Assembly: GCF_028858535.1 (NCBI RefSeq)
Contig: NZ_JAPMOU010000009.1
Location: forward strand, 106,433-170,432
Source of the DNA: Spartinivicinus poritis
GTDB lineage: Bacteria > Pseudomonadota > Gammaproteobacteria > Pseudomonadales > Zooshikellaceae
Length of the DNA: 64,000 nt
Direction: 5' to 3'
Part shown: piece after piece, positions 44,901 through 51,770 of the stretch
Layout of the letters: the number at the start of each line of letters is the position of its first letter
Numbering within the stretch: the first letter of the stretch is position 1
Notes under the pieces: model-generated
The model's input: the letters and a program-made list of their open reading frames with translations, nothing else
The model's database searches: none
What the model was told of the DNA's origin: nothing
Made by a program: the position numbers and the translations under genes

Positions 44901-46692
44901 TGCTGGCATTGGCGGTTAAGGTGGGTTCATCGTTGACCGCTGTCATCGCAATAGTGCGGGTATCAGAACCACTGGCTGCATTTTTATCCGTGGCAGTAAA
45001 AGTAATGGTGCGATTAGACGTACCTGGGTCTTGCGTTGTGGAGTCATAACGAATGGACTGCAACACTTCTTGGACATTGGCATTAGTTGCATCACTATCA
45101 AAGGTAATCGTTAGCTTGGTGCCACCAGTGACAATCCCTCCACTCGCACTCAAGTCGCCAATATCGACACCATTGGCAAAAATATTGGTGCCACTAATAG
45201 TAATGGCGGTACCATCGCCATCACTATCGACAATACTGATTCGATCACCTGCTTCAGCGTTGCCAGTAATTTGCACCGATAGTGAGCCACCATTCCACTC
45301 AGCATCGCCATCGGAGTCACTGACAGTGCCTGCGCTGTCGATCTGGGTTGCAGCATTGCCTTCGGTATAAGCTAAGTTGGTATTATTAATTGAAATAGAG
45401 GGTGTGGCATTGGCAGGAATTTCTGCCCCTACCTTTAAATTATCCATGAAGATCCAGTGGGTGTTGGCCACGATTTTCACTTCATCAACCGACCCCCAAT
45501 TTAATGTCCAAGTACCAGTGCTGGTATCTGCCGCATTAAAGCCTTGAGACTCTACTTGTACTCCATTACGAAAACCATAAAAAGTAATAGTGGCATTAGC
45601 AGGATTACCTTGAGTATCGATATTGTAATCAATACTGGTGAATTTAAAATTGGAGCTATCGCTGGTATAAAAGCGGGTGCCCGTCGTGTTTACATCATTG
45701 GTTAAGCTACCTTCATGGGCATAAATCCCTGTTTCTCCCCCAAATCCATTAAACCGCCAACCATCATAAGAAATGTCATCTATTGCAGTCCCATTGGCGA
45801 TCACTGCTGTATCAGAGAGCCCAAGCCCGTCATAATTAGTGGTCTGGTCACTGGAAATAGGTAACGCAAATAAATAGTCATAGGCGGCAAGTGCCGTCTC
45901 TGAAAATGGCGTATCCGTGGTGATATTGCCAGTGTTGTATTCCAATTCCCAGTCGCCACTTAACTCACTATTACCTGTATCATCCGTTGAAGCGGCAATA
46001 TCGGCATCAGTTAAACCAGCCAATGCTTGAACAAACGCTTCACCGGCAGCACCACGACCAACATCACAACCATATAAAAGAATATCCCCTCGGTCATTCC
46101 CGACACTGTTAAGTGATTGACCGATCGCAGTTAAATAACTGGCATGATTATTCAGGGTATTGATGTCAAGAACGGTATTACCTAAAAATAATTTACCATC
46201 ATCACCATGAGAGACTATGTGAATAGCATCGACCTGCCGACCACTCAAACTGTTAGCGATTTGCGCTACACCATTTTGATCAGTATTTAATACCACCACT
46301 TCCAGGTTATCGCCTAAACCCTCTACCAGTGACTCATAGTCAATAACTCGACTATCAATAAAAACCACTTCTTTACGAGTGTCATTGGTATTTTCTGCTT
46401 CATTTGCCGTATTAAGTGCCTGTAACAAATCTTGAGCAGCCGCGTCATCATTTGCTGGTTGTGGTTCAACAGGTGGTTGAGTGGCATCAACCGCAGTAGC
46501 TACTGCCGCCCCATCAAATAAATAACGTTTTTCTAAGGGCAACAATAAAGAAGCACACGCTGTTGGCAAAGACGCTACATCATTACGTTTTAATGAAGTA
46601 GCTTTATTTGCCTGTTGACTTAAAATGTTTAAACGTCCATTAAAGATTTTAAATGGGGTGGAGCTTAACAGGCTTTTAACATAATGACGCAT
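38965..46692 (-). CDS. Giant DUF4347 repeat adhesin
   Basis: A 2575-residue surface protein without a Sec signal. A LEPR-type element (LPLEKRYLFDGAAVA, about 51-65) precedes a DUF4347 domain (about 90-270: VVFIDSRVIDYESLV, HIVSHGDDGKLFLG, LLYGCDVGRG). Then come a jelly-roll-like segment, a cadherin-type repeat, ten tandem repeats of 159 residues and a further cadherin-like domain (about 2180-2270). A Pro/Asn/Gln/Gly-rich linker leads to a short C-terminal helix rich in Leu and Glu. This architecture is typical of type I-secreted adhesins. Repeats begin with NDEPTLTANASNPTFTEGG or the alternative TSNGSN form. Neighbouring TolC and HlyD-type genes support type I-like export, but no ABC ATPase is close. 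Confidence 0.85.
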   Translation of the reverse strand: MRHYVKSLLSSTPFKIFNGRLNILSQQANKATSLKRNDVASLPTACASLLLPLEKRYLFDGAAVATAVDATQPPVEPQPANDDAAAQDLLQALNTANEAENTNDTRKEVVFIDSRVIDYESLVEGLGDNLEVVVLNTDQNGVAQIANSLSGRQVDAIHIVSHGDDGKLFLGNTVLDINTLNNHASYLTAIGQSLNSVGNDRGDILLYGCDVGRGAAGEAFVQALAGLTDADIAASTDDTGNSELSGDWELEYNTGNITTDTPFSETALAAYDYLFALPISSDQTTNYDGLGLSDTAVIANGTAIDDISYDGWRFNGFGGETGIYAHEGSLTNDVNTTGTRFYTSDSSNFKFTSIDYNIDTQGNPANATITFYGFRNGVQVESQGFNAADTSTGTWTLNWGSVDEVKIVANTHWIFMDNLKVGAEIPANATPSISINNTNLAYTEGNAATQIDSAGTVSDSDGDAEWNGGSLSVQITGNAEAGDRISIVDSDGDGTAITISGTNIFANGVDIGDLSASGGIVTGGTKLTITFDSDATNANVQEVLQSIRYDSTTQDPGTSNRTITFTATDKNAASGSDTRTIAMTAVNDEPTLTANASNPTYTEGGSAASLFSGTSVSTVESGQTVSGLTFTVTNVTNGSNERVNVDGTTIVLTHGTNGTTASNSLNYSVSVIGTTATISLTGGTLSAAATQTLVDNMSYQNNSNSPNTSNRVVTLTSIQDSGGTANGGDNTGSLAIASTVTVVQNNDEPTLTSNGSNPTFTEGGAAASLYSGTSISTVEAGQTIAGLTFTVTNVTNGSSEIINIDGTAIVLTHGTSGNTATNSLNYSVSVVGTTATVSLTGGTLSTAATQTMIDNMSYQNNSNTPNTSNRVVTLTSIQDSGGTANGGDDTASVAIASTVTVVGVNDEPTLTANASNPTFTEGGAAASLFSGTSISTVESGQNITGLSFTITNVTNGSNERINIDGTTIVLTHGTNGSTAGNSLNYSVMVIGTTATVTMTGGNMSTAAAQTMIDNMSYQNNSNSPSTSNRVVTLTSIQDSGGTANGGDNTGSLAVASTVTVVQNNDEPTLTSNGSNPTFTEGGAAASLFSGTNISTVEAGQTIKGFTFTISNVANGINEVINIDGTAIVLTHGTSGSTAGNSLSYSVSVVGTTATVSLTGGTLSTATAQTLIDNMSYQNNSNTPSTSNRVVTLTSIQDSGGTANGGDDTASISVASTVTMVGVNDEPTLTANASNPTFTEGGAAASLFTGTDINTVESGQNITGLSFTITNVTNGSNERINIDGTTIVLTHGTNGSTAGNSLNYSVMVIGTTATVTMTGGNLSVAAAETMIDNMSYQNNSNSPSTSNRVVTLTSIQDSGGTANGGDNTGSLAVASTVTVVQNNDEPTLTSNGSNPTFTEGGAAASLFSGTNISTVEAGQTIKGFTFTLSNVANGINEVINIDGTAIVLTHGTSGSTAGNSLSYSVSVVGTTATVSLTGGTLSTATAQTLIDNMSYQNNSNTPSTSSRVVTLTSIQDSGGTANSGDDTASISVASTVTMVGVNDEPTLTANASNPTFTEGGAAASLFTGTDINTVESGQNITGLSFTITNVTNGSNERINIDGTTIVLTHGTNGSTAGNSLNYSVMVIGTTATVTMTGGNLSVAAAETMIDNMSYQNNSNSPSTSNRVVTLTSIQDSGGTANGGDNTGSLAVASTVTVVQNNDEPTLTSNGSNPTFTEGGAAASLFSGTNISTVEAGQTIKGFTFTVSNVANGINEVINIDGTAIVLTHGTSGSTAGNSLSYSVSVVGTTATVSLTGGTLSTATAQTLIDNMSYQNNSNTPSTSNRVVTLTSIQDSGGTANSGDDTASISVASTVTMVGVNDEPTLTANASNPTFTEGGAAASLFTGTSISTIEAGQTITGLTFTVSNVSDGNSEVIVVDGVSVVLTQGNSGTTATNGLSYNVTVVGTTATVSLTGGNLSAAAAQSVIDNMSYQNNNQMPTTANRVVTLTSIQDNGGTANGGDNTGSLTIASTVTVVANNDAPTLSSTASNPTYIEDGAAVNLFSGTTIDTVETGQTLTGLSFKVSNIKDGVNEIINVDGTRIRLVDGRSGITSVNNLSYTVSVVGSTAQVNLTGGSLSVVAMQALVNGMSYQNNSQFPDTSERVVTLTKLSDSGGIANGGQDASAFTIHSTVSVVQVNDAPTAISLSSDVIRKSNTTGLIGTFATTDVDTDDIHSYSLVTGVGSQHNGLFSITDNLLKPKDLSAIDGGTYSIRVAVNDGNGGRFERTFTITIIDDVATNLNISQLSGNSSADTTLTVSDPAPLANFVLEPIGSETILSDTVETTSPTLTVTPVVSTLIPTINTTADVITTSTGIAAGLPQRAVVGLGINPAFGFSSANGVGFSASGDSGTTVLVPSGSDSAGGEPGVQVSFGSQALPTNAPSVTPSPVTSPTPGANPTTPVSPIDNQPVGNDQGANSGDQPGNNNQASPTDAPSLGNGGIELNNNSQQASNAGANPNNEPAKQGDNTAGEPATNDTNSQPNEQNKQKKTEAQLQLLQNGLNFNEQLQLVSNRFEIEQLLLLEALEDMLEEPDVVNG
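40160..44930 (-). repeat. Array of ten 477-bp coding repeats
   Basis: Ten in-frame units of 477 bases (159 residues) lie within the adhesin gene, with boundaries near 44930, 44452, 43975, 43498, 43021, 42544, 42067, 41590, 41113, 40636 and 40160. Types A (TANAS) and B (TSNGS) alternate, giving a 954-base higher-order period. The pairs at 43498-42545 and 42544-41591 are nearly identical in DNA, and the unit at 41590-41114 continues the series. The first and last units are the most diverged. Confidence 0.9.
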
Positions 46693-46742
46693 AATCTTGC
46701 CTCCAGCACATCGCTTGTTTGCAACGGCTATAAAGTGACCTG

Positions 46743-46760
46743 AGGAACGTGCACGTTCCT
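46743..46760. promoter_or_regulatory. Perfect 18-bp palindrome upstream of the adhesin gene
   Basis: AGGAACGTGCACGTTCCT has no spacer and lies 50 bases before the adhesin ATG and 22 bases beyond the end of the DUF6916-like gene. It could be an operator for an internal promoter or form a hairpin in the transcript that separates adhesin expression from the upstream genes. Confidence 0.4.
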
Positions 46761-46782
46761 TAACCTAACTTCTAAAAATTAA

Positions 46783-47112
46783 TTATGTAAATACAGCTTC
46801 ATATAAATAGGCTCCCTCCTGAAGATGACTCGATTGATGTTCCCTACCAATCGGTACTAAAAAAAGCGATAGTTCACCCATTGTCTCATGGTTTAATTGA
46901 TAAATTTGTTGAGATAAAAACATCTGGGCGTTTCCTTTAAATAATAAAGAAAACTGGTCTCGCTGGCTCTCTTCCTGAGCCTTCCTGAGCACTTTAACTT
47001 CAGTTAATTCAAGAACCAAATCACTTGTATTAGTTTTAATAATAAAAGGGGTATTTACTTGTTTATTAAAATCATCATGGGTTAACGTTGCTAACATTCC
47101 CTTTGTTTCCAA
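46783..47112 (-). CDS. DUF6916-like small protein of the tail-collar cluster
   Basis: A 109-residue protein without a signal peptide. The pattern LTHDDFNKQVNTPF, FSLLFKG, LSQQIYQLNHETMGELSLFLVPIGRE and a final YEAVFT matches the DUF6916 family, which commonly sits beside Mdp-type tail-collar genes. No biochemical role is known to me. The gap is 78 bases from the upstream tail-collar gene and 90 bases to the adhesin. Confidence 0.7.
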   Translation of the reverse strand: METKGMLATLTHDDFNKQVNTPFIIKTNTSDLVLELTEVKVLRKAQEESQRDQFSLLFKGNAQMFLSQQIYQLNHETMGELSLFLVPIGREHQSSHLQEGAYLYEAVFT

Positions 47113-47190
47113 TTAATTAACATTCCATTTCTTATTTTAAAAGCAGGCACAAGCACTCCATGCACCCACTTTTCTAACCTATTTATACGC

Positions 47191-47736
47191 TTAACTTCGA
47201 CTAGGATAAATACCCATTAATGCCATACAAAAATTAACAGTCAAAAACGGCTGCCTGTTTTCATGCCCTTGCCCCAGCCCCGTCTCCGTTAAAGAGGATG
47301 ATGACAATGGCATTAAATTTTCTGGATTATTGTATGTATCAATGGGGAAAAAACGCCCGCCTCGACCAGGTGTTCCTCCTTTTGCTAAATAATCAGCGGT
47401 TGTTTCCGTTTCTTCTGCATTAGCATCTTCAGCATATAGCTGGTGAGTATGGTTAGGCATCGTTGCTTGAGTTAATGTCACAAACTCACTACCTCCTCTT
47501 TCAGCTAATAACCGAGGTGTCAGTCCAGGGCCATTACCAGGATGCATGGGAACTCGCCCTTGGAGATTCGGAATTCCCATCGTGGTACGACCATCGCCAC
47601 CATAAGTAGTACCGATCAAGGAAAAGAGTGCCGTATTTTCACCTATCGATAGCAATCCACCATCACAATATGCCCAGCCACGAGGTGCATAATTACAACC
47701 CCACATTTGAATTTGTGCAATAAAGGGTTCTGACAT
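47191..47736 (-). CDS. Phage tail-collar (Mdp-like) protein 1
   Basis: A 181-residue protein with the Phage Tail Collar domain near the N terminus (MSEPFIAQIQMWGCNYAPRG, then TTYGGDGRTTMGIPNLQGRVP). It has a MPNHTHQL motif in the middle and a hydrophobic FCMALMGIYPSRS end. It belongs to the microcystin-dependent-protein (Mdp) group found in bacteria outside prophages. No other phage gene is present, so this is not a prophage tail. It is one of three paralogues in a row, presumably assembling as trimers, and may be cargo of the adjacent export genes. Confidence 0.85.
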   Translation of the reverse strand: MSEPFIAQIQMWGCNYAPRGWAYCDGGLLSIGENTALFSLIGTTYGGDGRTTMGIPNLQGRVPMHPGNGPGLTPRLLAERGGSEFVTLTQATMPNHTHQLYAEDANAEETETTADYLAKGGTPGRGGRFFPIDTYNNPENLMPLSSSSLTETGLGQGHENRQPFLTVNFCMALMGIYPSRS

Positions 47737-47800
47737 AATTAAAAACTCCTACCTATTAAAGTTAAGGTGACTCTACAAAATTGCATTTTTAGAGTTGCCT

Positions 47801-48316
47801 TTAATTTCGTTGGGGGTAAATACCTTGAAGGGCAATAATAAAATTGACACATAAAAATGGCATGACATTATTATGGGGTTGATCTCCTCCAGTCTTACCC
47901 ACCTGGCTTGGTGACATAGCGACTAAATTAGCATTTGAAGATGAGTAAATAGGTTGTCCATTTGCTAATACTCGACTCTGGGGTTCTATACTATCTGCCG
48001 GATTATTACTGGCTTGCAATTGGTGAGTATGAGAGGGCATTTGTGGAATCGTCAACGTCACTTCCTCTACCCCCATCCGCTCCCCCATACTACGAGGGGT
48101 TAAGCCAGGTCCCGTACCTTGATTGACTGGTAACCGACCTCGCATATCCGGTAACGCAAAAGTACTTCTACCATCTCCACCATAACGGTTTCCCAACAAC
48201 GAAAATAACGCGCCATTTTCAGTTACGGGAATCAAGTTATTATCACAAAATGCCCAGTGCACCGGCGCAAAATTACCAGCAAAGATTCTGATTTCACCAA
48301 TATAGGGTTCAGCCAT
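47801..48316 (-). CDS. Phage tail-collar (Mdp-like) protein 2
   Basis: A 171-residue paralogue of its neighbours: MAEPYIGEIRIFAGNFAPVH, NRYGGDGRSTFALPDMRGRLP, MPSHTHQL and a C-terminal FIIALQGIYPQRN. The middle section between the HTH motif and the C terminus differs most among the three copies, so that part probably carries specificity. It is spaced 64 bases from copy 1 and 78 from copy 3, with AT-rich hairpin-forming spacers. Confidence 0.85.
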   Translation of the reverse strand: MAEPYIGEIRIFAGNFAPVHWAFCDNNLIPVTENGALFSLLGNRYGGDGRSTFALPDMRGRLPVNQGTGPGLTPRSMGERMGVEEVTLTIPQMPSHTHQLQASNNPADSIEPQSRVLANGQPIYSSSNANLVAMSPSQVGKTGGDQPHNNVMPFLCVNFIIALQGIYPQRN

Positions 48317-48394
48317 TATTCCATTCCTTTCTTAAATTAGTGTTTTTCCATTAATTATGGGAGCCTCTAAAAAAGTAATTCTTAGACGTTTCCA

Positions 48395-48898
48395 TTAGTT
48401 TCTTGGTGGAAATAAACCTGTCAAGGCAATGCAAAAGTTTATTACCTGGGATGGCTGTATATTAAAATGGGCCTCACCACCTCCAGTAGCCATTAAGGCA
48501 TTTCCCATCTCCACTAAATTAGTGGCTGGACCATAGATATTTTTTCCACTGGGCTCCATGGCTAACACTTGGTTACTTGGCTCATTGGTTGCTGCTGGCT
48601 GACTATTGGCCTGCATTTGGTGCGTGTGCTTAGGTAAGTTTTCAACGGTTAACCGAACTGTTTCACTACCACCTTGATTACCAATTCGATAACCATTACC
48701 CATATGCAGAGGTACCCGTCCTTGTAAATTTGGTAAACCAAATGTAGTACGACCATCACCACCAAATGCTACCCCTAATAATGAAAATAAACTGGGGTTA
48801 TTCGCAATCGGTAAATTTTGTCCATCACATTTAGCCCAGGTTCTAGGGGCAAAATCAAACCCAAACATATTAATTTGGCTAATAAACGGTTCAGACAT
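48395..48898 (-). CDS. Phage tail-collar (Mdp-like) protein 3
   Basis: A 167-residue paralogue, first of the three in transcription order: MSEPFISQINMFGFDFAPRT, VAFGGDGRTTFGLPNLQGRVP, LPKHTHQM and FCIALTGLFPPRN. It lacks the PGLTPR loop present in the other two copies and is thus slightly shorter. It follows the GNAT gene by 64 bases. Confidence 0.85.
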   Translation of the reverse strand: MSEPFISQINMFGFDFAPRTWAKCDGQNLPIANNPSLFSLLGVAFGGDGRTTFGLPNLQGRVPLHMGNGYRIGNQGGSETVRLTVENLPKHTHQMQANSQPAATNEPSNQVLAMEPSGKNIYGPATNLVEMGNALMATGGGEAHFNIQPSQVINFCIALTGLFPPRN

Positions 48899-48962
48899 AT
48901 TCGACCCTTCCTTTTTTTGTTTATTTCATGAAATAATCACAGGCAGTTTTTTGCTTACATGA

Positions 48963-49481
48963 TCATGCACTCATTTCCTTGATCGTGGGATACCAAATCA
49001 TTCGCTCATAAGGAGGAGCAGACTGCTCAAGCTGAAAGCCCAACTTTACATAAAGATTTTTAGCAACCCAATTATTAGCATAAACACTCAGTAATAAGGG
49101 TGCACAGGTTTTTCCTGCTGCAATTTGCAGTGCTTGAATAGCATCTTTCCCATAGCCTTTCCCCTGAGCCTTAGGCACAAATGCAATATCTATGATGTGA
49201 ATAATCTCATTGGAAAAGTCCAGGGTAATTCTGCCAATAGATTGCTGTTGTTTTTCAATAATAAAATAGCAAGCATTGGGAAACATCTTACCGTAGCCAA
49301 CATTTTGTGCCTGATACTGCTGTTCAATAAGTTCGTTGATAAACTCCTCGTCAGCATTAATATATTGCAGGTCGTTTCTAGTGGAATGATAGAGTGATTG
49401 GAGAAAAGGTTTATCTGTCTCAGTGGCGGGCCGAATAGCAAATCCTTGAGGTAGTTTCAAATTATCCGTTGAACTGTTCAT
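48963..49481 (-). CDS. GNAT-family acetyltransferase of the tail-collar cluster
   Basis: A 172-residue N-acetyltransferase. The acetyl-CoA loop QGKGYGKDAIQAL and the following VYANNWVAKNLYVKLGF are clear. It sits between the membrane export genes and the three tail-collar genes in the same direction, so modification of a cargo protein or its N terminus is an attractive inference. A substrate cannot be read from the sequence. Confidence 0.82.
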   Translation of the reverse strand: MNSSTDNLKLPQGFAIRPATETDKPFLQSLYHSTRNDLQYINADEEFINELIEQQYQAQNVGYGKMFPNACYFIIEKQQQSIGRITLDFSNEIIHIIDIAFVPKAQGKGYGKDAIQALQIAAGKTCAPLLLSVYANNWVAKNLYVKLGFQLEQSAPPYERMIWYPTIKEMSA

Positions 49482-49605
49482 TTCAATTCCATGACATGTT
49501 AAAAGTAAAAAGTGGCTACTTCTTCCCTCCTTTAATTATATACGCCAGCAAGATTATTTCCCCTAGAATAAAAAACGATAGACAACCGTTTCAAGGGCTC
49601 CTTAT

Positions 49606-51735
49606 TTAAAACTGAGACTCTCGAATTAACACTTGCAATATTGTGCTAAATAAAGAGTAAATAATACTATAAGATTGCGTTTCTACTACTACAGTGCCAC
49701 GGACAACTTGACGAAATACGGGAATACTTTCACTGATCTGTAAACGAACCTTAAACAATGCCTGTTCGCTATTTAGCTTGCCATCATTTCCCTTACGTAC
49801 CGCAATATCACCACCATAAATAGAAGCCAAATAAGGTTGCTGTAACTGCGCGCTATGGATTAACTCAACTTCAGTGACTTGACATTTAAAACTTGGCCAA
49901 TCAGGGTCTTCGGGATAAAAATATCCCATGCTACCCACTTTAACCAGAGGTAAATCTTCTTCCTTCACATAAGCTTCAACAAGTCGACTACTGTTGTTAA
50001 CGAGTAAGGCAAGTTGTTGCTTTGGATTAACCCAGCGATTTTGTGTTAATCCTGTAGAGACCAACATAATTTCTCCAGCAAATGTGCTTTTAATCATTAA
50101 ATTAGCCAACTCTGCCTCTAAACCGGTGATTTTATTTTTTATTTCAGCTAGTTGTTTTGCAATGATGGGCACGGTATCAATCATTTCCACCGTGGTTGCG
50201 CGTCGATCCAGTGCCAGTTGAAACGCTTGATAGCGTGCTTCTGCTAATGCTAATTGATAGCTTAGTGACGGTGAACGAAACTCAAACAGTGTATCACCTG
50301 ATTCAACCCGATCACCTACCTGAACATTCACCTTTGCTATTTGAGCAGCCGAAGAGGGGTATAAATATTGATATTGTTTAGCCCGAACAACTGCTGGTAC
50401 ATCAATATGAGCCTGCCAGGGCATAGTTAACAAAACCACAATAGTCGTAAAAAACAGCAGCCAAAAGCATTTTCGTCCAATTGAGATGTCAGCTTTATAT
50501 TTCCACCACACAGCTACCTCCCGAAAAATAGGGATAAGAATCAGATAATAAATTTCAATGATAAATAAGATGATACCCAACGCTTTAAATGCCAGGTTAT
50601 AAACCAACACTGCAATTCCTAGAAATAAGACTAACCGATAAAGCCAAGTACCAAAAGCATATAATATCAACCAGAACTGTTTTCTTGATGAAAACAATTC
50701 TGGTGGCTCAAAACCAATGCCTAATAATTTTTCCCGTAGCCACCAACGCGCTAAAGCAAAAGCACGAGGTTGGAGATTGGGAACATCAAAATAATCTGCC
50801 ACTAAATAATAACCATCAAACCGCATAAAAGGATTGAGGTTAACCACCAAGCTAAACACCCACGAAGTAGTAGCAATAATAAAGGTAACTGTCTTAAAAA
50901 TCCCAGGGGGTAAAAAGCTCCAGCAAAAGGCTGCAATCCCCGCAATGGCCAGCTCCGTCATCACTCCTGCAATTGCGATGGTAGCCCGAGACTGTTTGTT
51001 AATCAGTTTCCATGCTTCAGTCGCATCCGTATAGAGCACCGGCCAAAATACCATAAAAGCCACCCCCATCGTTGGTACCCTGACACCATAATGTTTACAG
51101 GCAAAAGCATGACCAAATTCATGGGCAATTTTCACTATACATAAGCTGACAATAAATATAACTGCACCTTGGAAAGTAAATAAATAACTAAAGGTATGTA
51201 AAAAGGTATCTAGCTGTCGTGTAATTAAAAATAAACCACAACCACTGACAAGCAACAAACACCAAAGCCACACTTTACTGAATAGAAACCGAAGATAAGG
51301 GTAAGTTTTAGTTAAAAACCGATCCGGGCGTAAAAGCGGGATACGTAAAAACAAATAATGTTGGGCTAACCAACTATGCCAGGATTTTTTAATACGTTGA
51401 TAACGCTCATCGAATAGCTGGAAAGCCCCTTGATGGGTTATTTTCAATAACTCATTTTGTTGTAAAAAAGTAAACAGTTTTTCTACATCCGCAATGCACA
51501 CTTTGCCTGGCAGAATTTGATTAGTGCTAGCAATAATATCGACTACAACACTTTTATACCAATTGGCTAACAGCTGAAATTCACGCCAACCTAACCGGAA
51601 AAAGCGGTTACTGGCAGGGTCGTGTAATGTCCAGGTTGGCGCCCCCTGTTGATCACGAGGGCCTTGAACGAGTTGAATTTCCTGTCTTAATGGCGGCAGT
51701 ATGGAGTTCAATTGTAAGCTTACGCTGGGTTCCAT
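49606..51735 (-). CDS. M50 site-2-protease-like membrane protein fused to an HlyD-type domain
   Basis: A 709-residue polytopic protein. The N-terminal 150 residues include a PqqD-like segment. Membrane helices follow, with the M50 zinc motif HEFGH at 205-209 and the partner NPFMRFDGYY. After helices near 385-450 comes an HlyD/biotinyl-lipoyl adaptor part (about 455-690) with SAAQIAKVNVQVGDRVESGD and a coiled-coil hairpin. Such M50-HlyD fusions occur in export clusters with peptide or Mdp-like cargo. Cleavage of a membrane-bound substrate coupled to export is inference. It is followed by the GNAT gene after 124 bases. Confidence 0.85.
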   Translation of the reverse strand: MEPSVSLQLNSILPPLRQEIQLVQGPRDQQGAPTWTLHDPASNRFFRLGWREFQLLANWYKSVVVDIIASTNQILPGKVCIADVEKLFTFLQQNELLKITHQGAFQLFDERYQRIKKSWHSWLAQHYLFLRIPLLRPDRFLTKTYPYLRFLFSKVWLWCLLLVSGCGLFLITRQLDTFLHTFSYLFTFQGAVIFIVSLCIVKIAHEFGHAFACKHYGVRVPTMGVAFMVFWPVLYTDATEAWKLINKQSRATIAIAGVMTELAIAGIAAFCWSFLPPGIFKTVTFIIATTSWVFSLVVNLNPFMRFDGYYLVADYFDVPNLQPRAFALARWWLREKLLGIGFEPPELFSSRKQFWLILYAFGTWLYRLVLFLGIAVLVYNLAFKALGIILFIIEIYYLILIPIFREVAVWWKYKADISIGRKCFWLLFFTTIVVLLTMPWQAHIDVPAVVRAKQYQYLYPSSAAQIAKVNVQVGDRVESGDTLFEFRSPSLSYQLALAEARYQAFQLALDRRATTVEMIDTVPIIAKQLAEIKNKITGLEAELANLMIKSTFAGEIMLVSTGLTQNRWVNPKQQLALLVNNSSRLVEAYVKEEDLPLVKVGSMGYFYPEDPDWPSFKCQVTEVELIHSAQLQQPYLASIYGGDIAVRKGNDGKLNSEQALFKVRLQISESIPVFRQVVRGTVVVETQSYSIIYSLFSTILQVLIRESQF

Positions 51736-51770
51736 TCCTTATCCTTTACAACTGTCGGCCTATTAATCCA

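Noticed and set aside
40160..44930. Tandem repeats considered as a CRISPR array
   Set aside because: Units are 477 bases, in frame, coding and without unique spacers; no cas gene is present.
47191..48898. Prophage tail module
   Set aside because: Only collar-domain proteins are present. There are no terminase, capsid, baseplate, lysis or integrase genes, and the neighbours are export proteins.
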